A stretch of 64,000 nt of DNA from Fimenecus sp051881355. GTDB lineage: Bacteria > Bacillota > Clostridia > Oscillospirales > Acutalibacteraceae. A program made the position numbers and the translations under genes. The stretch covers positions 1-64,000 of the forward strand of contig JBJEPS010000026.1 in assembly GCA_051881355.1 (NCBI GenBank), given 5' to 3'. Shown in pieces: positions 43,500 through 52,081 of this stretch. Below the pieces are notes generated by a model. The model saw nothing but the letters and a program-made list of their open reading frames with translations, was not told the origin of the DNA and ran no database searches. How positions within the stretch are numbered: position 1 is the first letter of the stretch; each line of letters begins with the position of its first letter.

Positions 43500-43606
43500 G
43501 TGCGTAGGGGGCGACGACTCGGCGCCCCGCGGGCAAACACAGTCCGCCCCTACGAATTGTAGGGAACGACCTACGTGTCGTTCCGAAAAATCACAGCAAA
43601 ATAAAG
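43500..43606. repeat. Dispersed palindromic repeat, copy 7
   Basis: Tandem of two forms: GTAGGGGGCGACGACTCGG with CGCCCC and, at 43558-43584, TGTAGGGAACGACC then TACGTGTCGTTCCG. A further fragment with CGTCCGCCCCTAC is at 43710-43722. Confidence 0.7.
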
Positions 43607-43608
43607 TT

Positions 43609-43693
43609 TGTCATTCTGAACGAAGTGAAGAATCTCAAATCGCACAGAATAAAATTCCCAAACGAGATTCTTCGCCTGTCGGTTCAAATGACA
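43609..43693. repeat. Palindromic GAAGAATCTC element, copy B
   Basis: An 85-bp imperfect palindrome: TGTCATTCTGAACGAAGTGA then AGAATCTC on the left and GAGATTCTTCG with TTCAAATGACA on the right. The core matches copy A at 21489-21559. Confidence 0.7.
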
Positions 43694-43766
43694 ATCGGGC
43701 GGCTGAGGTCGTCCGCCCCTACAAATTTGAGATAACCGTGTCATTCCATTGGAAAGGAAAAAAACG

Positions 43767-44981
43767 ATGGGCATTTTCAGTAAAATCAATTTCGGACTCA
43801 CCAAAACCCGCAACAAAATGGCAGGCGCGATTGACGATTTGTTCGGCGATGTAGAAGAAATCACCGATGACCTCTACGCCGAACTCGAAGAAATCCTCGT
43901 CATGAGCGACGTTGGCGTGCCGACTGCCGTGGAAATCACCGAACGCTTAAAAAAAGCGGTCAGCGAAAAGCATTTGCGCGGCGCCGAGGCGGTCAAAGAG
44001 GAAATCAAGGAAATCGTTGCCGAGCTGTTGGACGGCGGCGAGGATATGGGGCTTGTCACCGTGCCGTCGGTGGTGCTGGTCATCGGCGTCAACGGCGTGG
44101 GAAAAACCACCACGATAGGCAAACTTGCCGCGATGTATAAAAAAGAGGGCAAACGCGTCATTTTGGGCGCGGCAGACACCTTCCGCGCGGCGGCGATTGA
44201 CCAGCTCGATATTTGGGCGAAGCGCTCCGATGTGGAAATCATCAAACACAGTGAGGGTGCAGACCCGGCGGCGGTGGTATTCGATACGGTTTCTGCCGCG
44301 AAAGCGCGTGACTGTGATATTGTGATTATCGACACCGCAGGGCGGCTTCACAACAAAAAGAATTTGATGGACGAACTTGCCAAGATTTACCGCGTGATTG
44401 ACCGCGAACTGCCGTATTCCGACCGCGAGGTGCTGTTGGTACTTGACGCGACCACGGGGCAGAATGCCGTCAATCAGGCACGCGAATTCAAAAATGTTGC
44501 GGATATTACGGGGATTGTGCTGACAAAATTGGACGGTACGGCGCGCGGCGGCGTGGTGCTTGCGATTAAAAACGAATTAGGTATTCCTGTAAAATTCGTG
44601 GGCGTCGGTGAGCAGATTGACGATTTACAGCCCTTTAAACCCCGCGCGTTTGCGGATGGGCTGTTCCAAAAAATGGACTATGCCGAAGAGGAGGAAGCGT
44701 CCGATGAAGAAAGTAACGAAACAGATGTGGAAACTGACGGGCAAGACCTTCCGTCTGCTGGATACATCCCCGCAACACGAGATATTTCCGAAAACGAATC
44801 CCTTAGCGGTGAAACGGACGCTGCGGCATCCGAAGAAGAAAGCGCCCCTGCCACTTCGCGAGCAGATGAAGCAGGAGTTTCGGAATTGGAACAGAGTGCG
44901 GGAGAAGTAACCGAGGAAGAATCCGCCGAACCCAAGAAAAAGGAGAAAAAACGCTTTGGATTTTTTAATCGCCACGCATAA
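43767..44981 (+). CDS. ftsY: Signal recognition particle receptor FtsY with acidic C-terminal extension
   Basis: GTPase that docks SRP-ribosome complexes at the membrane. 404 residues. N domain 1-95, G domain with G1 GVNGVGKTT (about 107-115), ADTFRAAAIDQL, DTAGR (189-193) and TKLDG. The usual protein ends near residue 303. Here about 100 further residues follow, strongly acidic (Glu/Asp/Ser/Thr-rich, roughly 305-389), and close with a basic-aromatic tail KKKEKKRFGFF. In most FtsY the acidic region is N-terminal, so the order is reversed. Start chosen for GGAAAGG upstream. It overlaps rdgB by 26 nt. Confidence 0.93.
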   Translation: MGIFSKINFGLTKTRNKMAGAIDDLFGDVEEITDDLYAELEEILVMSDVGVPTAVEITERLKKAVSEKHLRGAEAVKEEIKEIVAELLDGGEDMGLVTVPSVVLVIGVNGVGKTTTIGKLAAMYKKEGKRVILGAADTFRAAAIDQLDIWAKRSDVEIIKHSEGADPAAVVFDTVSAAKARDCDIVIIDTAGRLHNKKNLMDELAKIYRVIDRELPYSDREVLLVLDATTGQNAVNQAREFKNVADITGIVLTKLDGTARGGVVLAIKNELGIPVKFVGVGEQIDDLQPFKPRAFADGLFQKMDYAEEEEASDEESNETDVETDGQDLPSAGYIPATRDISENESLSGETDAAASEEESAPATSRADEAGVSELEQSAGEVTEEESAEPKKKEKKRFGFFNRHA

Positions 44982-45543
44982 TCTCAAAAAACGCGACGAA
45001 TTACAGCGTATTTTGTCGCCCTTAGGCATCACCGTGCTGACCGCCGATGAAGCAGGCGTCGATTTAACCGATGTTGAGGAAACGGGCACAACCTTTGAAG
45101 AAAATGCCCTGTTAAAAGCGCGTTCGGGCGCAAAAGAGGGCAATATGCCCTGTATTGCCGACGATTCGGGACTTTGCGTAGACGCACTTGACGGTGCGCC
45201 GGGCGTGTATTCCGCACGCTTTGCAGGCGAACACGGCAATGACGCAAAAAATAATCAAAAATTGTTGGAGCTTTTAAAAGATGTACCGAAAGAGCGCCGC
45301 ACCGCGCGTTTTGTGAGCGCCGTGGCGTGTGTGTTCCCCGACGGGCGCGAGTTGACGGTGCGTGGCACCTGTGAGGGGTTAATCGGTTATGCGCCGAAAG
45401 GCAAAAACGGCTTTGGCTATGACCCACTGTTTTACAGAGGCGAGCGCACCTTTGCGGAATTTACCGCCGCCGAAAAGGACGCGGTTTCCCACCGCGGTAA
45501 CGCCTTGCGTGCCCTTGCAAAGGAATTACCGAAATATTTATAA
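44956..45543 (+). CDS. rdgB: XTP/dITP diphosphatase (HAM1/RdgB)
   Basis: Removes non-canonical purine nucleotides (XTP, ITP, dITP) from the pool; 195 residues. Motifs: FLIATHNLKKRDEL at the N-terminus, GTTFEENALLKARSGA, CIADDSGLCVDALDGAPGVYSAR and GKNGFGYDPLF; all intact. The start is TTG, 10 nt after AGGAG, inside the 3' end of ftsY, so the two are coupled. Cytoplasmic. Confidence 0.94.
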   Translation: MDFLIATHNLKKRDELQRILSPLGITVLTADEAGVDLTDVEETGTTFEENALLKARSGAKEGNMPCIADDSGLCVDALDGAPGVYSARFAGEHGNDAKNNQKLLELLKDVPKERRTARFVSAVACVFPDGRELTVRGTCEGLIGYAPKGKNGFGYDPLFYRGERTFAEFTAAEKDAVSHRGNALRALAKELPKYL

Positions 45544-45569
45544 TATCCCTTACCGTACAAATAAAAATT

Positions 45570-45757
45570 CGTGCGTAGGGAACGGTCTTGACCGTTCCGT
45601 GATATTACGTCAATTTACGCGGGCGAACACAGTTCGCCCCTATGAATTGTAGGGAACAACCTTAGTGTTGTTTCGCAAATACCATATAAATCCACGGGCG
45701 GGCGTGGAAACCCGCCCCTACAACGGGGCACCGGGTCGTCGCCCCCCTACGAAAAAA
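45570..45757. repeat. Dispersed palindromic repeat cluster, copy 8
   Basis: At least four hairpin units: GTAGGGAACGGTC/GACCGTTCC, GGGCGAACAC/AGTTCGCCCC, GTAGGGAACAACC with GTGTTGTTTCG, and GGGCGGGCG...CGCCCCTAC. This is the whole content of the gap between rdgB and yhbY. Confidence 0.7.
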
Positions 45758-45777
45758 ATATAACCAAGGAGTATACT

Positions 45778-46068
45778 ATGACCTCAAAAGAACGCGCGGC
45801 TTTGCGCGCACAGGCAAATTCCATAAAAGTGCTGTTTCAAGTCGGCAAAGAGGGCGTTACCGATACCCTGATTAAACAAACCGATGACGCGCTCGAAGCG
45901 CGGGAGCTTATTAAACTAAAAGTATTGCTCGAAACCGCGCCCGAAAAGCCGTATGATATTGCCGATAAATTAGCGGCGGCAACCAATGCCGAAGTGGTTT
46001 CGGTGGTGGGCGGATCAATGGTTTTTTACCGCTATAACAAAAAACTGCACGAAAAGAAAAAGAAATAA
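45778..46068 (+). CDS. yhbY: YhbY-family RNA-binding protein
   Basis: 96-residue CRM-domain protein that associates with pre-50S ribosomal particles. The family pattern is clear: AQANSIKVLFQVGKEGVTD, ELIKLKVLLETA, and AEVVSVVGGSMVFYRYNK, ending in a Lys-rich tail. AAGGAG precedes the start. It heads the yhbY-nadD-yqeK-rsfS run, the conserved order in Firmicutes. Confidence 0.93.
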   Translation: MTSKERAALRAQANSIKVLFQVGKEGVTDTLIKQTDDALEARELIKLKVLLETAPEKPYDIADKLAAATNAEVVSVVGGSMVFYRYNKKLHEKKKK

Positions 46069-46082
46069 ACAGAGGCGGTTTT

Positions 46083-46712
46083 ATGAAAATCGGTTTGTTC
46101 GGCGGGACCTTTAACCCGCCGCACAAGGGGCACGAACGATTGCTTGCGCATTTTTGCGAGCAACTGCAATTTGATAAGGTTTTTGTCGTGCCCGATAAAC
46201 GCCCCGTGCACAAAATCTGTGATGATTTGGCGCTTGACAGTGAACGGCTCGAAATGTGCCGCTTGGCGTTCCAAAATCCGAAATACGAAGTCAGTTCTAT
46301 GGAAATTGACCGCGAAACAGATAGCTACACCGTGTATACGGTTCGGGAGATTTTGGCGCAGTACCCGAATGCCGAATTGTATTTGATTATCGGCTCGGAT
46401 ATGTTCCTTTCGTTTCATAAGTGGTACAAATACCGTGAAATTTTAGAAAAATGTACCCTGTGTGTTGCCTCACGCGAATCACAAGTGGATATGCATGCAC
46501 TTCGCAGTTACGCATTTTCGCAATTTCGTATTTATATCAAAGAAAACGAGGGAAACCACATTCTGTTGTCGCCCGTCGAGCCGTTTGAAATCAGCTCGTC
46601 GGAATTGAGAACACGCATAGCGAACGGCGAAGATGTGCGCGCATATCTTTCGCCGCAGGTCGAAAACTATATCAAGGAAAAGAAGCTGTATGGATACCGA
46701 ACGCAACGCTGA
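46083..46712 (+). CDS. nadD: Nicotinate-nucleotide adenylyltransferase
   Basis: Makes deamido-NAD from nicotinate mononucleotide and ATP in NAD synthesis. 209 residues. Cytidylyltransferase-like motifs GLFGGTFNPPHKGHERL (GG-x-FNP-x-H-x-GH) and, near the C-terminus, ISSSELRTRI (the ISSTxIR type), with LIIGSDMF in between. Overlaps yqeK by 23 nt. Confidence 0.95.
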   Translation: MKIGLFGGTFNPPHKGHERLLAHFCEQLQFDKVFVVPDKRPVHKICDDLALDSERLEMCRLAFQNPKYEVSSMEIDRETDSYTVYTVREILAQYPNAELYLIIGSDMFLSFHKWYKYREILEKCTLCVASRESQVDMHALRSYAFSQFRIYIKENEGNHILLSPVEPFEISSSELRTRIANGEDVRAYLSPQVENYIKEKKLYGYRTQR

Positions 46713-47277
46713 ATTTTTGGAAGAAATCAAAAAGCACTTAAATCCCGACCGCCTGTACCATTCACTGAATGTCGCAGACGAGGCAAAAAAACTCGCTTTG
46801 CACTACGGTGCGGACGTAGAAAAGGCGTTCACCGCGGGACTTTTGCACGATATTATGAAAAACACGCCCCAAGTGGATTTGTTGAAATTTTTCGCGGACA
46901 ATGGTATAATGCTCACAAAAACCGAGCAAATCAGCCCCAAAACCTGGCACGCGATAGCAGGCACCGCTTACTGTGAATGCGTTTTGGGCGTGACGGATAA
47001 AGATATACTTTCCGCTATACGTTACCACACCACGGGGCGCGCGGGGATGACGCTTTTGGAAAAGGTGCTTTTCATTGCGGACTTTATTTCTGCCGACCGC
47101 GATTATGACGGCGTGGAGCGCATGCGTGAAAAAGCGTATATTTCGCTTGAAAGCGCCATGGAAGAGGGCTTGCAGTTCACCTTGGAGGAACTTGCGCACA
47201 ACGGGTGGGCAATCCACGAGGACAGCGTGGATGCCTACAACGAAATTTTATATCAAAGAAAGGACAAAATCGAATGA
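46690..47277 (+). CDS. yqeK: YqeK HD-domain diadenosine tetraphosphatase
   Basis: 195-residue HD-domain phosphohydrolase that symmetrically splits Ap4A to ADP; the activity is known for the Firmicute family. The metal-binding residues are seen as His in YHSLNVAD, HD in LLHDIMKN, and later His in the TWHAIAG and IRYHTTGR segments. Start at 46690 follows AAGGAAAAG inside nadD. The stop overlaps the rsfS start by 4 nt. Confidence 0.92.
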   Translation: MDTERNAEFLEEIKKHLNPDRLYHSLNVADEAKKLALHYGADVEKAFTAGLLHDIMKNTPQVDLLKFFADNGIMLTKTEQISPKTWHAIAGTAYCECVLGVTDKDILSAIRYHTTGRAGMTLLEKVLFIADFISADRDYDGVERMREKAYISLESAMEEGLQFTLEELAHNGWAIHEDSVDAYNEILYQRKDKIE

Positions 47278-47627
47278 CACCGAAAGAATTGCTTTTTTCT
47301 GCCGTAAAAATTTTGGATAAGAAAAAAGGTATGGATATAAAAGCCTTGGAAATTACGGAGATTTCCTCCGTGGCGGATTATTTCCTGCTGGTTACGGGTA
47401 CTTCCTCCACACATATCCGCGCGTTGGCGGACGAAGTGGACGAGGAACTCTCGAAATTGGACGTACAGCCCGACCATATTGAGGGAAAAACTACGGGTTG
47501 GATACTGCTTGACTACAAAAGTGTGGTTGTGCACATTTTCACACAAAGCGAGCGCGAATTGTTTAACTTGGAAAAACTCTGGGGCGATGCGAAAGAGGTC
47601 GATTTAAGCGAGCTTTTGACGGACTGA
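47274..47627 (+). CDS. rsfS: Ribosomal silencing factor RsfS
   Basis: 117-residue protein that binds L14 and blocks subunit joining when nutrients fail. Family hallmarks: DIKALEITEISSVADYFLLVTGTSSTHIRALADEV and GKTTGWILLDYKSVVVHIF. ATGA overlap with yqeK. Complete. Confidence 0.94.
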   Translation: MTPKELLFSAVKILDKKKGMDIKALEITEISSVADYFLLVTGTSSTHIRALADEVDEELSKLDVQPDHIEGKTTGWILLDYKSVVVHIFTQSERELFNLEKLWGDAKEVDLSELLTD

Positions 47628-47674
47628 ACCCTTGATAGATAAATTTTGACTACACAGGCAAAGGATGCGTTTTT

Positions 47675-50083
47675 ATGGAATACAATTTCAAAGAAGCAGA
47701 GCCGAAATGGCAGCAAAAATGGGAGGAAGAAGGCGTTTTCCACGCGGTGGATAACGACGACCGCCCGAAATTTTACGGACTGGTAGAATTCCCGTATCCG
47801 TCGGGCGCGGGAATGCACGTCGGGCATATCAAAGCGTACAGCGGCTTGGAGGTCGTTTCGCGCAAACGCCGCTTGGAGGGGTACAATGTCCTGTTCCCGA
47901 TAGGCTTCGACGCCTATGGGCTTCCGACTGAAAACTACGCGATTAAAACCGGTATTCATCCGCGCAAGGTCACGGATATGAATATCGAAAAATTTACAAG
48001 TCAATTAAAAAAAGTCGGCTTTTCGTTCGACTGGACGCGTGTGATCGACACCACCGAAGAGGGGTATTACAAGTGGACGCAGTGGATTTTCCTGAAAATG
48101 TTTGAAAACGGACTTGCGTTCCGTGACAAAACCCTCGTCAACTACTGCCCGTCCTGTAAGGTCGTGTTGTCCAATGAGGACTCCCAGGGCGGCAAATGTG
48201 ATATTTGCCACAGCGATGTCGTGCAGAAATCCAAGGACGTTTGGTATTTGCGTATCACCGAATACGCCGATAAGCTTTTAGAGGGACTTGAAAAGGTGGA
48301 TTACTTGCCGAATGTGAAGCAACAGCAGGTCAACTGGATTGGCAAATCTCGCGGTGCGTTCGTGAATTTTACCTTAAAAGATATTCCCGAAACCCTGCGC
48401 ATTTACACCACCCGCCCCGACACGCTGTTCGGCGTGACCTTTATGGTTATGGCACCTGAGCACCCGTTGATTGACAAATACCAAGAGCGCATTGCCAATA
48501 TGGACGCGGTGCAGGATTACCGCGCCGAATGCGCGAAAAAGACCGAATTTGAGCGCACACAGCTCGTTAAAGACAAAACCGGCGTGAAACTCGAAGGACT
48601 GACGGCGGTGAACCCCGTTAACGGCAAGGAAATCCCGATTTATATTTCCGACTATGTTATGATGGGCTACGGCACGGGCGCGATTATGGCTGTACCCGCG
48701 CACGACGGGCGCGACTATGAATTCGCCAAGAAATTCGATATCGATATTATCGAAGTCATCAAGGGCGGTGATATCTCGAAAGAAGCTTACACCGGCGACG
48801 GCGAAATGGTCAATTCCGGCTTCTTAAACGGCATGGACAACAAAAAAGATTCCATTGCAAAAATGATTACATATTTGCAGGAAAAAGGTATCGGTGAGGG
48901 CGGCGTACAGTACAAAATGAAAGACTGGGCGTTCAATCGTCAGCGGTACTGGGGAGAGCCGATTCCGATTGTGCATTGTCCGAAATGCGGTATGGTTGCC
49001 GTGCCGTATGACGAACTGCCGCTGAAACTCCCCGAGGTTGAGAACTTCGAGCCCGGCTCGGATGGCGAAAGTCCGCTTGCGAAAATTGAAAGTTATGTTC
49101 ACTGCAAATGCCCGAAATGCGGCGGCGACGCCAAGCGCGAGACCGACACCATGCCCCAGTGGGCAGGCTCGTCGTGGTATTTCCTGCGCTATGTGGATCC
49201 GCACAACGACAAGGAATTTGCCGATTATGACAAATTGAAATACTGGATGCCTGTTGATTGGTACAACGGCGGTATGGAACATGTTACACGCCACTTAATC
49301 TATTCCCGTTTTTGGTATAAATTCCTGTATGACCTCGGCGTCGTGCCGTATGAGGAGCCGTACCAGAAGCGCACCGCACAGGGCTTGATTTTAGGTCCCG
49401 ACGGCGTGAAAATGTCCAAATCCCGCGGCAATGTCATTGACCCGAACGAGGTGGTTGAAGCCTACGGCGCCGATGTTTTGCGCACCTATGTGCTGTTTAT
49501 GGGTGATTATGAAAAAGCCGCGCCGTGGTCGGAAAGCTCTGTAAAAGGTTGCAAACGTTTTATTGACCGTATTTGGAACTTGCAGGAAATCTTAAAAGAC
49601 GGCGACGCATATTCCGAAAAGCTGGAGTCCGCCTTCCACAAAACCGTGAAAAAGGTGACGGAAGATATTGAAGCGATGAAATACAACACGGCGATTGCCG
49701 CGCTGATGACATTGCTCAACAATATTTATGACGCGGGCGCAATCAACCGTGCGGAATTACGCACGCTGCTCATTTTGGTCAATCCCTTTGCCCCGCATGT
49801 GACCGAGGAAATGTGGTCGACCTTAGGCTTTGGCGAAATGCTGGCAAAAGACGCAAAATGGCCGACCTTTGACGCGGCAAAATGCGTGGATACGACGGTG
49901 GAAATCGTAGTGCAAATCTGCGGCAAAATCCGCGCAAAGCTCAATGTGCCCGCCGACATTTCCGCTGAGGACGCCATTGCCCTTGCAAAGGCAGAGCCGC
50001 GCGTGGCAGATGCGCTTTCAGGCAAAACGATTGTCAAAGAGCTGTATGTCAAAGGCAAGCTTGTTAACATTGTGGCAAAATAA
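47675..50083 (+). CDS. leuS: Leucyl-tRNA synthetase
   Basis: Class I synthetase for leucine, 802 residues. HIGH motif in YPSGAGMHVGHIKAY, KMSKS in GPDGVKMSKSRGNVIDP. A zinc-type insertion with CPSC...CDIC (about residue 158-180) and CPKC pairs, the CP1 editing domain with TRPDTLFGVTFMV (the conserved Thr-rich editing site) and GYGTGAIMAVPAHDGRD. The anticodon-binding and C-terminal domains are present. No T-box is seen in the short upstream gap, so control is not visible here. Confidence 0.96.
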   Translation: MEYNFKEAEPKWQQKWEEEGVFHAVDNDDRPKFYGLVEFPYPSGAGMHVGHIKAYSGLEVVSRKRRLEGYNVLFPIGFDAYGLPTENYAIKTGIHPRKVTDMNIEKFTSQLKKVGFSFDWTRVIDTTEEGYYKWTQWIFLKMFENGLAFRDKTLVNYCPSCKVVLSNEDSQGGKCDICHSDVVQKSKDVWYLRITEYADKLLEGLEKVDYLPNVKQQQVNWIGKSRGAFVNFTLKDIPETLRIYTTRPDTLFGVTFMVMAPEHPLIDKYQERIANMDAVQDYRAECAKKTEFERTQLVKDKTGVKLEGLTAVNPVNGKEIPIYISDYVMMGYGTGAIMAVPAHDGRDYEFAKKFDIDIIEVIKGGDISKEAYTGDGEMVNSGFLNGMDNKKDSIAKMITYLQEKGIGEGGVQYKMKDWAFNRQRYWGEPIPIVHCPKCGMVAVPYDELPLKLPEVENFEPGSDGESPLAKIESYVHCKCPKCGGDAKRETDTMPQWAGSSWYFLRYVDPHNDKEFADYDKLKYWMPVDWYNGGMEHVTRHLIYSRFWYKFLYDLGVVPYEEPYQKRTAQGLILGPDGVKMSKSRGNVIDPNEVVEAYGADVLRTYVLFMGDYEKAAPWSESSVKGCKRFIDRIWNLQEILKDGDAYSEKLESAFHKTVKKVTEDIEAMKYNTAIAALMTLLNNIYDAGAINRAELRTLLILVNPFAPHVTEEMWSTLGFGEMLAKDAKWPTFDAAKCVDTTVEIVVQICGKIRAKLNVPADISAEDAIALAKAEPRVADALSGKTIVKELYVKGKLVNIVAK

Positions 50084-50102
50084 TTTTACAAAACGAAACA
50101 CA

Positions 50103-50142
50103 GCAGACAGAGTGTTTTTATGATGCTCTGTCTGCGGATTTT
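50103..50142 (+). terminator. Intrinsic terminator after leuS
   Basis: GCAGACAGAG/CTCTGTCTGC 10-bp stem, then a short T-run (GGATTTTT). Confidence 0.75.
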
Positions 50143-50154
50143 TCGGTGAGTATT

Positions 50155-51450
50155 ATGAAACCTATTGTCAAACGAATTCTGGCTATGCTGCTTATTTTTG
50201 CCCTAACCGTGCCGATTTGCACAGAGGTGGTCGATATCTGTGACCGACAGGCGGCGCTGACGGCAATCACACAGCAAACAGTGTATCCCGACGGCTTTGT
50301 GGAATCGGAATTTGCCGGTCGCACGGACGCGTTAAAAATGCTGGTGGAAAAGTCGGGGCTGTCTTCTGATGCAGACTTTGCCGACAAGGTGAAATCCGCG
50401 TTTACGGAGTTGTATCAACTCGCTTCCGATGTCCTAAGCGGGCGCGTTAGCTGGTCGGATGCATCGTGTGCTACGCGTGTGCAGGCGGTATTCGACCTTT
50501 TGCTTGAGTTGGACAACCAAGTTCAGGCACAAAAGGAAGTGCCCGATTTGACGGCGGAGGACGGCTTTGTGGCGTTCGGCGCGTCCATTCTATGGGATTT
50601 TATGGATTTTTACGATACGAAACGCTTAAGTACGCAGGAAATGTGCGAGGGCGTCAGCGTCATCAAAGATATTCCCTATACCGAGAATGCAGACGAATAT
50701 CAGTTGTTAGATATTTACTATCCCGCAGGTGAAATCGAAAAATGTCCGGTGATTATCGACATTCACGGCGGCGGGCTGATGTACGGCGATAAGGATATGA
50801 ACCGCATTTACGCGTCGCGCCTTGCCGAAAAAGGGTATATTGTGATTGTTGTCGATTATCATCTGTGTCCCGAGGTGCTGTATGATACACAGGTGCGCGA
50901 CCTAATGACTGCCTACAAATGGGTGGCAGAGCACGGTGAAGCGTACAACTGCGACCTCCAAAATGTGTATTTGGTCGGCGATTCCGCGGGCGGGCAGTTG
51001 GCGTTTTACACGAGTATTGTCAATACAAGCGAGGAGCTGCGCGCGCTGTACCGTGCCCCCCAAACGGGGCTGACCTTTAATGCCACAGGCTTAATTTCGG
51101 GTATGTACGATATGAAAAGCGGTATTAACAGCATTCTCATTTCCTGTATGCTCGGCTATGCCTATACCGAGTCGCCGTATTACGATGTGTTACAGCCTGA
51201 GGAGGTCATCGACAAAGGGACCTTACCGCCGTCGTATATCGTCACAAGCGCAAAAGACTTTTTGCGTCCCGCCTCGGTACAGCTTGACGAACTGCTGACC
51301 GAAAAGGGGATAGAGCACCAATTCCACGATTGGGAGCTGACCCTCAACCGTTCGTCGGGGCACATTACAAGCGTGGCATACCCCGATTTAGAGGAAAGTC
51401 AGATTACGATAGAGGAAATGCTTGCCTTTTTTGAAGCCCACAGAAGATAA
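50155..51450 (+). CDS. Secreted alpha/beta hydrolase (esterase/lipase type)
   Basis: 431-residue exported hydrolase. N-terminal hydrophobic segment (LAMLLIFALTVPICTEV) acts as signal or anchor, then a helical spacer of about 120 residues and the alpha/beta hydrolase fold of the HSL/acetyl-esterase group: oxyanion motif DIHGGGLMYGD, nucleophile GDSAGG, acid in TSAKDFLRP and His in SSGHITSV. Likely removes acetyl or other acyl groups from a polysaccharide or lipid; no closer guess. The ATG at 50155 has GGTGAG upstream. Confidence 0.85.
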   Translation: MKPIVKRILAMLLIFALTVPICTEVVDICDRQAALTAITQQTVYPDGFVESEFAGRTDALKMLVEKSGLSSDADFADKVKSAFTELYQLASDVLSGRVSWSDASCATRVQAVFDLLLELDNQVQAQKEVPDLTAEDGFVAFGASILWDFMDFYDTKRLSTQEMCEGVSVIKDIPYTENADEYQLLDIYYPAGEIEKCPVIIDIHGGGLMYGDKDMNRIYASRLAEKGYIVIVVDYHLCPEVLYDTQVRDLMTAYKWVAEHGEAYNCDLQNVYLVGDSAGGQLAFYTSIVNTSEELRALYRAPQTGLTFNATGLISGMYDMKSGINSILISCMLGYAYTESPYYDVLQPEEVIDKGTLPPSYIVTSAKDFLRPASVQLDELLTEKGIEHQFHDWELTLNRSSGHITSVAYPDLEESQITIEEMLAFFEAHRR

Positions 51451-51457
51451 AGCAAAC

Positions 51458-51491
51458 AAAAAGCCTTTCGGTGTTCCCGAAAGGCTTTTTT
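51458..51491. terminator. Bidirectional terminator
   Basis: AAAAAGCCTTTCGG...CCGAAAGGCTTTTT, between the + strand esterase and the - strand 187-aa gene. Confidence 0.9.
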
Positions 51492-51498
51492 GATACCG

Positions 51499-52062
51499 TT
51501 ATTTTACAAAATTAAATATTTCAACAATACTTTCGACTTCCTCGCAAACAAGATTAAACATCTGCTTGCCGAGGGAGATGAAGGCGTCGTCCTTTTCTTT
51601 GCCGCAAAGCATTGCGAACGCCTTGCCGATTTCGGCAATCACGCTGTCGCTTTCCTTGCGCATGGCAAGATAATAAAAGCTGTATTCCGCCCCGTCGGAG
51701 AACTCCTCATAAAACGCAGGATTTCCGCTTTTAATGTTGCTGTACAGTGCGTTGATGGCGGTGCTCTTGAGCACCGTGTTGGGCAAAATACGGTTGATGG
51801 TATATTCCGCTGCAAAGAACATCAAAATTTTGATTTGAAAGACAATGTTTTGCGGATAATCGAGCTTGCCGACCACCGGCTCTAACCGTGCGAGCAACTC
51901 TTTTTCATTTAAGAATATATCCGAAAGATAGTCGCCGAGGCGCGCCGCCTTTTCGGTATTGCCGTTGGCGCGCTGTTCCTCCATCAACGCAATCAGCCGT
52001 AATTCATCGTCACAGCTTTGCGCTTGCTTTTGCCCGAAAATTTTAATATCGCTGTCTTCCAT
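51499..52062 (-). CDS. Helical protein of unknown function (187 aa)
   Basis: Not recognised. Mostly alpha-helical, acidic, soluble, with no signal peptide. Blocks such as EEQRANGNTEKAARLGDYLSD and YPQNIVFQIKILMFFAAEYTINRILP suggest a small helical-repeat fold. Second gene of the PHP operon (19 nt gap), starting after AGGAGGACACT. It may work with the PHP enzyme, but nothing in the sequence shows how. Confidence 0.65.
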   Translation of the reverse strand: MEDSDIKIFGQKQAQSCDDELRLIALMEEQRANGNTEKAARLGDYLSDIFLNEKELLARLEPVVGKLDYPQNIVFQIKILMFFAAEYTINRILPNTVLKSTAINALYSNIKSGNPAFYEEFSDGAEYSFYYLAMRKESDSVIAEIGKAFAMLCGKEKDDAFISLGKQMFNLVCEEVESIVEIFNFVK

Positions 52063-52081
52063 AGTGTCCTCCTGCAGGCGC

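Noticed and set aside
43190..43507. Frame spanning the direct repeats after smc
   Set aside because: It exists only because the repeat is duplicated in frame (168 = 3 x 56); no ribosome binding site and repeated residues mirror the DNA repeat.
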